DNA of 64,000 nt from Lachnospiraceae bacterium (GCA_022845895.1 AP025573.1:360001-424000), one strand, 5' to 3'; shown: positions 18,065-26,915, counted from the first letter of the stretch. Notes: a model not told the origin generated them from the letters alone. A program made the numbers and translations.

Positions 18065-18092
18065 ATTATAACATATGGGATAAAGTTGTCAA
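18065..18092 (-). promoter_or_regulatory. Strong sigma-A promoter for the folded RNA / MutS2-like gene
   Basis: Minus strand: consensus TTGACA and TATAAT with a 16-base spacer. It starts transcription ~340 nt before the MutS2-like start codon. Confidence 0.8.
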
Positions 18093-18165
18093 CCGGAAAA
18101 GTGGTTTTACATAATATTGGCATGCAATTACAGAAGATTGGGGCATAGCAAGTCATACTCGTTCG

Positions 18166-18203
18166 CCCCCCTGCATAGATTGTAAAAACAAATTGTGCAG
18201 GGG
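18166..18203 (+). promoter_or_regulatory. Hairpin covering the spoIIID ribosome binding site
   Basis: CCCCTGCA pairs with TGCAGGGG, with further pairs inside an A/T-rich loop. The right arm contains AGGGG, the only plausible Shine-Dalgarno sequence, 8 bases before the spoIIID ATG. There is no U-run, so it is not a terminator. Confidence 0.55.
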
Positions 18204-18211
18204 TTATTTAT

Positions 18212-18502
18212 ATGAAAGATTATATTCAGGAACGAGCAGTAGAGATTGCGTACTATATCATTGAGCACCAGGCCACGGTGCGGCAGACGGCAAAGCAGTT
18301 TGGCGTTAGCAAATCCACCATACATAAGGATGTGACAGAGCGCCTTCTGCAGATCAATCCGGCTCTGGCCAACCAGGCGCGCAAGGTGCTGGACATGAAC
18401 AAGTCTGAGCGCCATATCCGCGGCGGGATGGCTACGCGTGAAAAGTATCTGCATAGCCGCCACGATGAGGGACAATGCGTTCATAGTGAAAGTATGGTAT
18501 AA
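18212..18502 (+). CDS. spoIIID: Sporulation transcription factor SpoIIID
   Basis: 96-residue DNA-binding regulator that acts in the mother cell during sporulation. The helix-turn-helix TVRQTAKQFGVSKSTIHKDV and the following basic segment (DMNKSERHIRGGMATREKY) are hallmark SpoIIID sequences. Its presence indicates an endospore-forming relative. A mother-cell sigma-E promoter is expected; CATACT at 18154-18159 resembles a sigma-E -10 but I cannot assign the -35. The short C-terminal tail after KYLHSRH is variable in the family. Confidence 0.95.
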   Translation: MKDYIQERAVEIAYYIIEHQATVRQTAKQFGVSKSTIHKDVTERLLQINPALANQARKVLDMNKSERHIRGGMATREKYLHSRHDEGQCVHSESMV

Positions 18503-18552
18503 TACATACATATACTGAAACGGGCTTGTATACGAATGAAGGAGATACAGAA

Positions 18553-19794
18553 TTGAGAAGAACAGGAACGTCTGCATCTGTAATTCTGATCTGTCTGCTT
18601 GTGGTGGCTCTTGCGGCAGGCAGTATTACGGGATGTAAAAAGGAAGAAAAAGCAGAAACGAAGGAGAAGGCAGAGCTTGTCCTCTGGCATTACTGGGACC
18701 TTCCGCATCAAAGGAGAACGCTGGAAGCGCTTGTAGACGACTATAATCAATCCCAGGATGACGTCCGGGTTAAGACAAGGTATATACCTGACGCGGACTT
18801 CAAGAAAGAGCTTGCGCTAAGTATGGCGGACGGTAATACGCCGGACATCGCGCTCGTTGATTCCGTCGATTTCCAGTTTTTTAATTCTATGCAGCCGTTC
18901 GTGGATCTGACGGATGACATAGAAGAGCTCGGGCAGTATCTGCCGGCGGCGGTGGAGCCGTGTACGGCAGAGGGGCGCACGCTCGGGCTTCCTGCGGGAC
19001 TTAACTGTACCGCACTGTTTTATAACGCAGATATGTTTGAAGCAGCAGGCCTGTCCGTTCCCGGAACCTGGGAAGCATTCTACGATGCAGCACGTCTGCT
19101 TACGACGGATGATATCTGCGGATACGCCCAGATTGCACTCAAGGGTGAGGAGAGTCTGTACGCATTCCTTCCGATTCTATGGTCTATGGGAGGAGATGTG
19201 GATGCGATAGATTCTCCGGAGAGCAGACAGGCTTTTGAACTTCTTAGGAAGATGGCCCGCAGCGGTTATCTCGGCAAAGAGAGCATCAGCCTGACCGGAT
19301 CAGATCTGGCAGGGCAGTTCGCGGACGGAAAGGTGGCAATGATGTTCAACAGCATCATGATGGCTGATCATATACGCGAACGGAATCCAGAGCTGGATTT
19401 TGGGATGACATATCTTCCGTCGGACGGTGAGAGAGTATCTGCGGTTGGCGGAGAGATTTTCGGCGTGATGGAGGGGGATAATGAAAAGGCTTCTGTTGCG
19501 TTTTTAAGATATATAAGTGAGGTGGACAGGCTTTCCTCCTATATAGACGGGCTGGGGCTTCTGGCACCAAGGAAGGATGTCATGGACAGGCAGTTCGCCG
19601 GCGACGCGCTTCTGCGCGAGGGTGCCGATATCTTCAAGACAGCCAGGATGCGGGAAATCAGTCCGGAATGGCCCCGCGTATCCGCCGTCATTGCAGAGGC
19701 CATCGATGAGGCCATCGCTGGCGGCAAGAGCGTAGAAACGATATTGGATGAAACGAGCGGCGCCATCCGGGGTATCAGGGAGGGTGCGCGATGA
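18553..19794 (+). CDS. Extracellular solute-binding lipoprotein of a three-component sensor
   Basis: Family 1 substrate-binding protein. TTG at 18553 follows GGAG by 8 bases and gives a clean signal peptide (RRTGTSASVILICLLVVALA) ending in lipobox SITGC. An upstream ATG (18526) would put acidic residues first and lacks a site. The mature part has the class-I sugar-binding opening ELVLWHYWDLPHQRRTLEAL and a DIALVDSVDFQFF segment. Its stop overlaps the sensor kinase start by ATGA and the response regulator follows likewise. No permease or ATPase gene is adjacent, so the protein more likely presents a ligand to the kinase, or serves a remote transporter, than works in a local importer. Confidence 0.85.
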   Translation: MRRTGTSASVILICLLVVALAAGSITGCKKEEKAETKEKAELVLWHYWDLPHQRRTLEALVDDYNQSQDDVRVKTRYIPDADFKKELALSMADGNTPDIALVDSVDFQFFNSMQPFVDLTDDIEELGQYLPAAVEPCTAEGRTLGLPAGLNCTALFYNADMFEAAGLSVPGTWEAFYDAARLLTTDDICGYAQIALKGEESLYAFLPILWSMGGDVDAIDSPESRQAFELLRKMARSGYLGKESISLTGSDLAGQFADGKVAMMFNSIMMADHIRERNPELDFGMTYLPSDGERVSAVGGEIFGVMEGDNEKASVAFLRYISEVDRLSSYIDGLGLLAPRKDVMDRQFAGDALLREGADIFKTARMREISPEWPRVSAVIAEAIDEAIAGGKSVETILDETSGAIRGIREGAR

Positions 19795-21512
19795 AGAGAG
19801 AGAGAACGCTGCGCCAGAAGCTGACCCCGTTCTTCTTCCTGGCGGTAGCCATACCAATCATCATATTTGCCTGCCTGTCGATGTACAGGCTGGAACGGAG
19901 CATACGGGCAAGCCTGGACAGGCAGATAGCCGGCAACATGAATAAGGCGGACCAGTGTCTGGACATGGTGCTCGACAAATACGGCACGCTGCTCTATGAC
20001 CTGTGTACGGATGATGAAGTAATCTCCCTTGTGGAGGAAATCAACCGGAACCAGGACGGGCTGGAGGTAAACAGCAATTATCTGCGGCGTGAACTGAGCC
20101 ATATCTGCAACCGCAACAGAGGTATCGAGGGCATTACGGTCATCACGGCAGAGGGAAGGACGATCTATTATGACCATCTGTCTGCCTCGTCTGCAGGCAG
20201 TTCGTGGGCGTCGGAGGTCACAGCCCCCGCTGTCACGGAAGGGCCGGTGTACGAAGGGATAACGGAGCCGGTCACTTCAGGTAAGGAGAGCGTTTATATG
20301 CTGCGCATAGCACGGCGGCTCGTGGATTACGAGGATATCCACAAAGAAGTCGGAACGGTCGTCATGAGCATGAATGAGGATCTGCTCACAGAAGCGCTGG
20401 ATGCGTGGGACATTGCGGAAAACTATCTTGTACACGACAATCTTATCATCAGCGCACCAGACAATAATGACATCGGAAAAACTATAGATGAGATCAAGAA
20501 GGAAGAATATGAATATACGTCAGTGGTAAATGAAAGGACCGGTTTTACGATATACAACCGGCAGTCGCTGAAGGCATACCATGACACGTTTTATGAGCAG
20601 GGAATCTTCTGGCTGCTCATAACCGCGGCGGCGGTCGGCATCGTATTCGTACTCGTCTATGTGCTTACGAGGCCGTACCTGAAAGAAATCGACACGATTG
20701 CAGATGCCATGAATGAGGTGGAACAGGGCAATTTCAGAACAGAGGTGGCGGTCAATGATAAGATGCCGGTTGAGATACGTAAAATCTGCAACGGCTTTAA
20801 TGAGATGGTAAAGCACATCGAGATGCTGATTGAGCAGGTGAAAGCGGCAATTCTGGAACAGAAGAATGCGGAGCTGTCCGCACTGGAGGCCCAGATTGAT
20901 CCACATTTCCTCTATAATACGCTGGACACCATCAACTGGAAGGCGATTGAAAGAGGCGAATTTGAAATCAGCGAGATGGTTGGCGCGCTGGCGGATATCC
21001 TGAGGTACACGGTAAAAAATGCCGGTGGCGAGACGTCTATGGAGCAGGAGCTGTACTGGCTGCGCCAGTATATCATACTGCAGAGCGCCAAGGCAGGCAA
21101 AGAGATACTCGTCCGGCTGGATGTACCGGACAGCCTGAGAGGATGCCGCATACATAAGCTGCTGCTGCAGCCTTTTGTGGAAAATGCCATCAAGCACGGA
21201 ATGAAGCGCAAAGAAGGGGAGTGCAGGATTGACATCTCCATGCACGGTACGGAACATCAGATACACATCATTATAACGGACAATGGAACCGGAATGGACA
21301 CTTCCACGCTTGCAAGGCTCAACTCACAAGAATTTGAAAACGATACGGAATATGCCAGCAACCATCTTGGAATCACGAACGTCAGAAAGCGGCTCAGGCT
21401 ATATTACGGGGAGCAGGCAGATGTCTATTTTGAAAGCAGGCCTGGCTCCTATACGAAGGTACATCTGTTTATTCCGGCGGTACCCGCCGGGGAAGGAGGA
21501 ACACGGGCATGA
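19791..21512 (+). CDS. YesM-type sensor histidine kinase
   Basis: 573 residues. Membrane helix at ~residues 14-34, a ~240-residue extracellular sensor, second helix at ~277-299 (FWLLITAAAVGIVFVLVYVL), HAMP (TIADAMNEVEQGNFRTEVAV), then the His_kinase motif EAQIDPHFLYNTLDTINW with the phospho-His. HATPase boxes follow: LLLQPFVENAIKHGM (N box) and TDNGTGMD plus HLGITNVRKRL. This architecture belongs to the family partnered with AraC-type regulators that control carbohydrate uptake. It overlaps both neighbours by ATGA. Confidence 0.93.
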   Translation: MKRERTLRQKLTPFFFLAVAIPIIIFACLSMYRLERSIRASLDRQIAGNMNKADQCLDMVLDKYGTLLYDLCTDDEVISLVEEINRNQDGLEVNSNYLRRELSHICNRNRGIEGITVITAEGRTIYYDHLSASSAGSSWASEVTAPAVTEGPVYEGITEPVTSGKESVYMLRIARRLVDYEDIHKEVGTVVMSMNEDLLTEALDAWDIAENYLVHDNLIISAPDNNDIGKTIDEIKKEEYEYTSVVNERTGFTIYNRQSLKAYHDTFYEQGIFWLLITAAAVGIVFVLVYVLTRPYLKEIDTIADAMNEVEQGNFRTEVAVNDKMPVEIRKICNGFNEMVKHIEMLIEQVKAAILEQKNAELSALEAQIDPHFLYNTLDTINWKAIERGEFEISEMVGALADILRYTVKNAGGETSMEQELYWLRQYIILQSAKAGKEILVRLDVPDSLRGCRIHKLLLQPFVENAIKHGMKRKEGECRIDISMHGTEHQIHIIITDNGTGMDTSTLARLNSQEFENDTEYASNHLGITNVRKRLRLYYGEQADVYFESRPGSYTKVHLFIPAVPAGEGGTRA

Positions 21513-23029
21513 GAATTGTAGTGGTAGAAGACGAGGCGCCAATCAGGAACGGCATGAGCAGGCTGCTGGAGAAGATTAATCCCGAATATGAGCTTGCGGG
21601 TACGGCAGAAAACGGATTGCAGGGGCTGGAGCTGATTGAGCGGGTAAAACCTGATCTCGTCATCATGGATATACATATGCCGGATATGGACGGGCTTACG
21701 ATGCTTGCCAAAGTCCGGGAAAAGGGGATGAACTGCAAAGCCATGGTCTTGTCTGCATATTCTGACTTCTCTTATGCCAAGATAGCGATTGAGCTTGGAA
21801 TTGAGAACTATCTGCTTAAGCCGATCAAGATACCGGAGCTGAAGCGGGCGCTGGAACAGGTGGAGAAAACGCTCATAGAGCAGCAGAGCAAGGAGGAGTT
21901 CTTCACGCTGGAAAATATATTTTACCGCAGCGCGACGGGGCAGTTTAGATCTGACAGACAGACGGATATCACATTGGAAGAACACTTCCGTATCGCACCG
22001 GATGAGGAGATTACGATTCTGCTCGTCAAGCTCGGCGGCTGCTACGCCGTCTACCATGATACGGTCCGGTCGCTGCTGGAAGAGACGGGAATCCATAAGG
22101 GGACGTTCTCTTCCTGCCTGCTGGAATTTGAGGAGAGAGAAAGCGTCATCATGCTCCTCTATAAGCTGGAGGACAGGGAGGAGCTGCGGCAGTATTTTCA
22201 AAAAACTGTCATGCCCATGCTCTGCGGACAGGTTAAGGGCAGCATCACTGCCGTCTGGCAGTCATGCGAAGGTCTGGCGGAAGTGAATCCGACACTGGCG
22301 AAGATGAGGGAAGCCCTGGAATGGAATCTCGTCTTTGGGCGGGAAACGCTCATAAGCGAAATGCGGATAGGCCAGACGGAACCTGTGCCGGTCAAGTATC
22401 CGATGGACATAGAGACACAGGCCAGACAGGCGGTCGTCTCTAACAACAAGGTGGAGTTTGACGCCTGCACGAAGCGGCTCAGAGAATACTTCCTGGCGGC
22501 TATCCACTTTCCAAAAGAGATTAAGGAAGCCTGTATCCGTTACTGCATGGCAGTGTATCATACCGCCAAGGAGGCGGGCAAGGTGTCGGAGGACATATCG
22601 ACCCAGGATATCATGAACAGGATTACTCGCGCTTATACGTGGGAACAGATAGGTGAGGCATACCGCCAGTTCTTTGAAGGGCTCAGGTTCCACCGGGAAG
22701 AGGAGGCCACAAGCCTTATGGTGCAGCGTGCGGCGCAGCTCATACAGGAATACTATAACCAGGGGATCACGCTGGAAGAGATTGCACGTAAGCTGTGCGT
22801 TTCGGAGGAATACTTAAGCGCCCAGTTTAAAAAAGAGACGGGCAGGACATTTACAGAGACAATCCGCGGATTCCGGATAGAAAAAGTGAAAGAGCTGCTT
22901 CTCCAAACACCCCTGAAGCTGAACCAGATAGCAGACCTGGCCGGCTATACGGATCCAAAATATATGAGCAAGGTATTCAAAGAAGAAGTAGGAGTGACGC
23001 CTGCGGAATACCGAAAGCTGAATAATTAA
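21509..23029 (+). CDS. YesN-type response regulator with AraC DNA-binding domain
   Basis: 506 residues. Receiver domain residues ~1-120 with VVVEDEAPIRNG, phospho-acceptor in VIMDIHMPDMDG and LLKPIK at the end. A ~270-residue middle region is of no recognised type. The C-terminal pair of AraC helix-turn-helices is clear (ITLEEIARKLCVSEEYLSAQ; LNQIADLAGYTDPKYMSKVF). Last gene of the lipoprotein/kinase/regulator operon. The probable target is a carbohydrate operon, not identifiable from this window. Confidence 0.93.
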   Translation: MRIVVVEDEAPIRNGMSRLLEKINPEYELAGTAENGLQGLELIERVKPDLVIMDIHMPDMDGLTMLAKVREKGMNCKAMVLSAYSDFSYAKIAIELGIENYLLKPIKIPELKRALEQVEKTLIEQQSKEEFFTLENIFYRSATGQFRSDRQTDITLEEHFRIAPDEEITILLVKLGGCYAVYHDTVRSLLEETGIHKGTFSSCLLEFEERESVIMLLYKLEDREELRQYFQKTVMPMLCGQVKGSITAVWQSCEGLAEVNPTLAKMREALEWNLVFGRETLISEMRIGQTEPVPVKYPMDIETQARQAVVSNNKVEFDACTKRLREYFLAAIHFPKEIKEACIRYCMAVYHTAKEAGKVSEDISTQDIMNRITRAYTWEQIGEAYRQFFEGLRFHREEEATSLMVQRAAQLIQEYYNQGITLEEIARKLCVSEEYLSAQFKKETGRTFTETIRGFRIEKVKELLLQTPLKLNQIADLAGYTDPKYMSKVFKEEVGVTPAEYRKLNN

Positions 23030-23222
23030 GGAAGAAAAATGTCGAAATCTGGACAAATCCTGCTAAAAATTTCCACCTTTTTGAAAAATTTCCCCCTTTT
23101 TAATGAAACAATATATGGTAACATGGCAATAATAAAATAGAACATATGGACTAGATATTGAAAAGCTTATTGAACATTCACCGTTCTGTGAGCATAGATT
23201 AAAAAGGTAAGGAGAGATTATT

Positions 23223-23453
23223 ATGAGTAGAAAGACAGTGGTATTTGAAAGACCTGACGATGTCTTAGACTTTGTTAACAAGGTGGGCAAGTATCCTTTT
23301 GACATGGATATGAAGCGCGGCAGATTCATCGTAGACGCAAAGTCTATCTTAGGACTTATGAATCTCGGACTAAAGAATAAGATTGAGCTGCAAGTGTATC
23401 ATGACAGCTGTGACGAGCTGTGGCATGACATCGAAAAATACATCGCAGCGTAA
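23223..23453 (+). CDS. HPr-like protein with the serine site but no catalytic histidine
   Basis: 76 residues. FIVDAKSILGLMNLGLKNKI aligns naturally with the HPr segment around regulatory Ser46 (AKSILGLMxL), followed by the IELQV strand and a C-terminal helix. The N-terminus (TVVFERPDDVLDFVNKVGKY) has no histidine in place of the His15 region, so it cannot carry PEP-derived phosphate in the usual way. That pattern is shared with Crh of Bacillus, an HprK-phosphorylated co-regulator of CcpA; the role here is inference. Start ATG follows AAGGAGAGATT. A more distant HPr-like gene is at 2622. Confidence 0.75.
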   Translation: MSRKTVVFERPDDVLDFVNKVGKYPFDMDMKRGRFIVDAKSILGLMNLGLKNKIELQVYHDSCDELWHDIEKYIAA

Positions 23454-23476
23454 TATAGCACTTGAAGGAGGAAACC

Positions 23477-23568
23477 CCTCGGCGTATAATATATAGTTAC
23501 CGGACTGTAAATGTCTGGTAAGTATATATCTGTCCGGCAGTTTATGCCAGACAGGATGTACGGTGAGG
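23477..23568 (+). promoter_or_regulatory. Three-way-junction leader resembling a purine riboswitch
   Basis: P1 pairs CCTCGGCGTA with TACGGTGAGG (one mismatch). P2 is TTACCGGAC/GTCTGGTAA, nine pairs, with 7-nt loop TGTAAAT. P3 is CTGTCCGGC/GCCAGACAG, one mismatch, with 7-nt loop AGTTTAT. The loops can kiss through TAAA/TTTA. The first junction opens TATAAT, as in purine aptamers, but the junction between P2 and P3 is GTATATAT where guanine and adenine riboswitches have GTTTCTAC. The P1 right arm contains the MATE gene's ribosome binding site and is followed by T7. An upstream GAGG (23468-23471) can pair with the P1 left arm, giving an alternative fold. Confidence 0.5.
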
Positions 23569-23580
23569 AGTTTTTTTATT

Positions 23581-24942
23581 ATGGAACATAAAGTAAAGAC
23601 AGACAGGAGCGGATATCTTTTTGACAACAAGACGCTTCTGGCATTGATTCTTCCGCTTATCGTCGAGCAGCTTCTTGCAGTGCTCGTCGGCATGGCGGAT
23701 TCTATTATGATTGCAAGCGTGGGCGAACCGGCCGTGTCGGGCGTATCTCTCGTAGACCAGATAATGGTGCTGCTCATCAACCTCTTCGGAGCACTGGCGA
23801 CGGGCGGGGCGGTCGTAGCCGGACAGTACCTTGGACAGAAAAATGAAAAGCAGGCGTGCAAGGCAGCGACACAGCTTGTATGGTTCATCACGATCAGCGC
23901 GGTCGCCATAACGATAGTCGTGTACGCGTGCAAATATGTCATACTGCACGGCGTCTTCGGAAAGATTGAGCAGGACGTCATGGGCCATGCCAATACATAT
24001 CTGATGATCGTGACCGCGTCCATTCCGTTCATGGCGCTGTACAACGGCGGGGCAGCTATCTTCCGGGCCATGGGCAATTCCAAGGTGTCTATGCAGGTCT
24101 CCATCGTAATGAACATAATCAATGTAACGGGAAATGCCGTGCTGATCTACGGCTTCCACAGGGGGACGGAAGGTGTTGCCATCCCGACGCTCGTGTCCCG
24201 TATCGTGGCGGCGGTGCTCATCATGGCGCTGCTTGTGAATAAGAAGAGGACGCTGCACGTTGAAAAGACGCTGCGTTACCGTCCCGACTGGCGGCTCGTC
24301 AAGAAGATATTAAGCATCGGCATCCCTAACGGGCTTGAGAACAGCATGTTCCAGCTCGGCAAGATACTCGTGCTGAGCCTCGTATCGACGTTCGGCACAT
24401 ATGCTATTGCTGCCAACGCGGTATCCAATGCCGTGGCGCTGTTCCAGATACTTCCGGGCATGGCGATGACACTTGCGGCTACGACGGTCATCGCGCGCTG
24501 CGTAGGTGCAGGCGACTATGAACAGGTCCGCTATTATAATAAGAAGCTCATACTGATTACCCATGTCTGCATGGTGGTGACAGTGGGGGCCATTTTCCTC
24601 ATACTTGCATTCATTTTGAAAGCATACCATCTGTCAGACATAACGGCGGGAGTCACGAGGCAGATCTTGTATTTCCACGGAATCAGCGCTATCTTCATAT
24701 GGCCTGTATCCTTCATTCTGCCCGCTACGTTCCGGGCATCGGGGGACGCAAAGGCCTGTATGTACATTTCCATCCTGTCCATGTGGATATTCCGTATCAT
24801 CTTCAGCTATATTCTCGGCAAATACCTGGGACTTGGCGTATTCGGCATCTGGGTGGCGATGATCATCGACTGGATATTCCGCGCGGTCTGCTTTGTCATA
24901 CGGTACATCCGGGGGAGCTGGAAGAAAAAAGCAATCGTATAA
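23581..24942 (+). CDS. MATE family efflux transporter
   Basis: 453 residues, about twelve membrane helices in two repeats. Typical MATE sequences are present: LALILPLIVEQLLAVLVGMA at the first helix, GEPAVSGVSLVDQI, GALATGGAVVAGQYLGQKN, and in the second half GIPNGLENSMFQLGK. Such proteins export organic cations or metabolites using Na+ or H+ gradients. ATG at 23581 is chosen because GAGGAG ends 10 bases before it; a GTG at 23563 lies inside the riboswitch-like P1 stem. If the leader binds a purine-like compound, that compound or a relative may be the exported substrate. Confidence 0.9.
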   Translation: MEHKVKTDRSGYLFDNKTLLALILPLIVEQLLAVLVGMADSIMIASVGEPAVSGVSLVDQIMVLLINLFGALATGGAVVAGQYLGQKNEKQACKAATQLVWFITISAVAITIVVYACKYVILHGVFGKIEQDVMGHANTYLMIVTASIPFMALYNGGAAIFRAMGNSKVSMQVSIVMNIINVTGNAVLIYGFHRGTEGVAIPTLVSRIVAAVLIMALLVNKKRTLHVEKTLRYRPDWRLVKKILSIGIPNGLENSMFQLGKILVLSLVSTFGTYAIAANAVSNAVALFQILPGMAMTLAATTVIARCVGAGDYEQVRYYNKKLILITHVCMVVTVGAIFLILAFILKAYHLSDITAGVTRQILYFHGISAIFIWPVSFILPATFRASGDAKACMYISILSMWIFRIIFSYILGKYLGLGVFGIWVAMIIDWIFRAVCFVIRYIRGSWKKKAIV

Positions 24943-24961
24943 TCGCCCAAAGTTACAGGTT

Positions 24962-24994
24962 ACCCTTGTAAATGCAAGGGTGCTCGTATATAAT
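24962..24994 (+). promoter_or_regulatory. guaA promoter with overlapping dyad
   Basis: TTGTAA and TATAAT are 17 bases apart. A dyad ACCCTTG-6-CAAGGGT (24962-24981) overlaps the -35 and spacer and could be an operator. There is no T-run, so it is not a terminator for the MATE gene. Confidence 0.6.
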
Positions 24995-25027
24995 TGAAAA
25001 ATAGTTTAGACATAGGAGGAACTTCTT

Positions 25028-26575
25028 GTGAAGAGAGATTTGGTAATCGTGATAGATTTCGGCGGCCAGTACAACCAGCTTGTAGCCCGCCGCGTCAGAG
25101 AGTGCAATGTATATTGTGAAATCTATTCTTATAAAACAGAGATTGAGAAGATTAAGGAACTGGATCCGATGGGCATCATCCTGACGGGCGGTCCGAACAG
25201 CTGCTATGAGGCGGACTCGCCGACTTACAGCAGAGAGCTGTTCGAGCTCGGGATACCAGTGCTCGGCCTCTGCTACGGCGCACAGCTCATGATGCATCTG
25301 CTTGGCGGCAGGGTAGAGAGGGCGGATGTCAGGGAGTACGGTAAGACGGAAGTTATGATAGATAAGCTGGAGTCAAAAATATTTGAGGAAGTCGTTTCCC
25401 CGACCATATGCTGGATGAGCCATTTTGACTCTATCTCGAAGGCCGCGCCCGGATTCGAGGTTACGGCCCATACGGCGGACTGTCCCGTGGCCGCGGCAGA
25501 GAACGGGGCGAAGAGGCTCTATGCTATCCAGTATCACCCGGAAGTACTCCACACGGCAGAAGGCACGAAGATGCTGTCCAATTTCGTACACGGCGTGTGC
25601 GGATGCGCCGGTGACTGGAGGATGGACTCTTTCGTGGAAGAGTCTATCAGGTCTATCCGTGAAAAAGTAGGGGACGGCAAGGTGCTCTGCGCCCTCTCCG
25701 GCGGCGTGGATTCCTCTGTGGCAGCAGTCATGCTCTCCAAGGCAATCGGAAGCCAGCTCACATGCGTGTTCGTAGATCACGGCCTGCTCCGGAAAAATGA
25801 AGGCGACGAGGTAGAAGAAGTCTTCGGGCCGGAGGGCAATTATGACCTCAACTTCGTGCGCGTCAATGCACAGCAGAGATTCTACGAAAAGCTTGCCGGC
25901 GTGACAGAGCCGGAAGAGAAACGGAAGATTATCGGTGAGGAATTCATCCGCGTGTTTGAGGAGGAGGCGAAGAAAATCGGAGCTGTGGATTTCCTCGTAC
26001 AGGGGACGATATACCCGGATATAGTAGAAAGCGGCCTCGGCGGAGAATCCGCCGTCATCAAATCCCATCACAACGTGGGAGGCCTGCCAGATTATGTGGA
26101 TTTTAAGGAGATTATCGAGCCGCTCAGAGATCTTTTCAAGGATGAGGTCCGCAAGGCCGGGCTGGAAATGGGGATACCGGAGTACCTCGTGTTCCGCCAG
26201 CCGTTCCCGGGGCCTGGACTTGGTGTCCGCATAGTGGGAGAAGTGACGGCCGAGAAGGTGAAGATGGTCCAGGATGCGGATGCAATCTACCGGGAAGAGA
26301 TTCAGAACGCCGGACTTGATAAAGGAATCGGTCAGTATTTTGCCGCACTTACAAATATGAGGAGCGTCGGGGTCATGGGCGACGAGAGAACGTATGACTA
26401 TGCGGTGGCCTTACGGGCGGTGAATACGGTCGACTTCATGACAGCGGAGGCTGCGGAGATACCGTGGAGCGTGCTGCAGAAGGTGACGAGCCGGATTGTG
26501 AATGAGGTGGCGCATGTGAACCGGGTGCTGTATGATTGCACTGGGAAGCCGCCGGGGACGATAGAGTTCGAGTAA
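25028..26575 (+). CDS. guaA: GMP synthase (glutamine-hydrolysing)
   Basis: 515-residue two-domain enzyme converting XMP to GMP. The glutamine amidotransferase half has GLCYGAQLM with the nucleophilic Cys and YHPEVLHT for the His/Glu pair. The synthetase half has the PP-loop [15 protein letters not shown]. The dimerisation domain has [12 protein letters not shown] and ends with [13 protein letters not shown] at 25028 lies 7 bases after AGGAGGA. The 3' end of guaA is a known attachment site for genomic islands, and base composition changes immediately after the stop codon here. Confidence 0.98.
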   Translation: MKRDLVIVIDFGGQYNQLVARRVRECNVYCEIYSYKTEIEKIKELDPMGIILTGGPNSCYEADSPTYSRELFELGIPVLGLCYGAQLMMHLLGGRVERADVREYGKTEVMIDKLESKIFEEVVSPTICWMSHFDSISKAAPGFEVTAHTADCPVAAAENGAKRLYAIQYHPEVLHTAEGTKMLSNFVHGVCGCAGDWRMDSFVEESIRSIREKVGDGKVLCALSGGVDSSVAAVMLSKAIGSQLTCVFVDHGLLRKNEGDEVEEVFGPEGNYDLNFVRVNAQQRFYEKLAGVTEPEEKRKIIGEEFIRVFEEEAKKIGAVDFLVQGTIYPDIVESGLGGESAVIKSHHNVGGLPDYVDFKEIIEPLRDLFKDEVRKAGLEMGIPEYLVFRQPFPGPGLGVRIVGEVTAEKVKMVQDADAIYREEIQNAGLDKGIGQYFAALTNMRSVGVMGDERTYDYAVALRAVNTVDFMTAEAAEIPWSVLQKVTSRIVNEVAHVNRVLYDCTGKPPGTIEFE

Positions 26576-26702
26576 ATTCTATCATCCTTTAGTGTGGTGG
26601 AATTTAAAATTTCATTAATAGGACCAGAAGAAAAAATTTGATGAAGTGCAATAGGGATGTTATAATTTTGTTATATGTTTGTAATGTAAATGGAGGTAAA
26701 AT

Positions 26703-26913
26703 ATGAATTTAACTAATGATATTAAAATAGTTCGCTCCAAAAGTCTGCTCAGTCAAGAGACATTTGCAAAAACGCTGGGAGTTTCATTTACAACTGTCAA
26801 CAGAAGAGTAGCAAAAAAGCAAATTGTCAAATATAACGAAGAGACTGATAGATGACTTTTGCGAGCAGAATAAGATTGATATTAGTATCAGTCAAAAATT
26901 TTTGGAGGATTGA
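26703..26913 (+). pseudogene. Frameshifted XRE-family regulator, possible restriction-modification controller
   Basis: ATG at 26703 (AATGGAGGT upstream) opens a 50-codon frame: NDIKIVRSKSLLSQETFAKT then LGVSFTTVNR, a clear helix-turn-helix. The expected continuation (Trp-Glu, Gly-Lys, Pro) is lost and the frame ends at 26855. The missing C-terminus is readable in another frame up to 26913: LIDDFCEQNKIDISISQKFL. So the gene lost about two bases after codon 34 and gained an in-frame stop in the shifted frame. Intact versions have ~65-70 residues. It directly precedes the methyltransferases, where controller proteins sit in many type II systems. Confidence 0.7.
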
Positions 26914-26915
26914 TA

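Noticed and set aside
23477-23568. Guanidine (ykkC) riboswitch for the MATE leader
   Set aside because: The conserved ykkC sequences are not present; the three-way junction with two 7-nt loops fits purine-type folds better.
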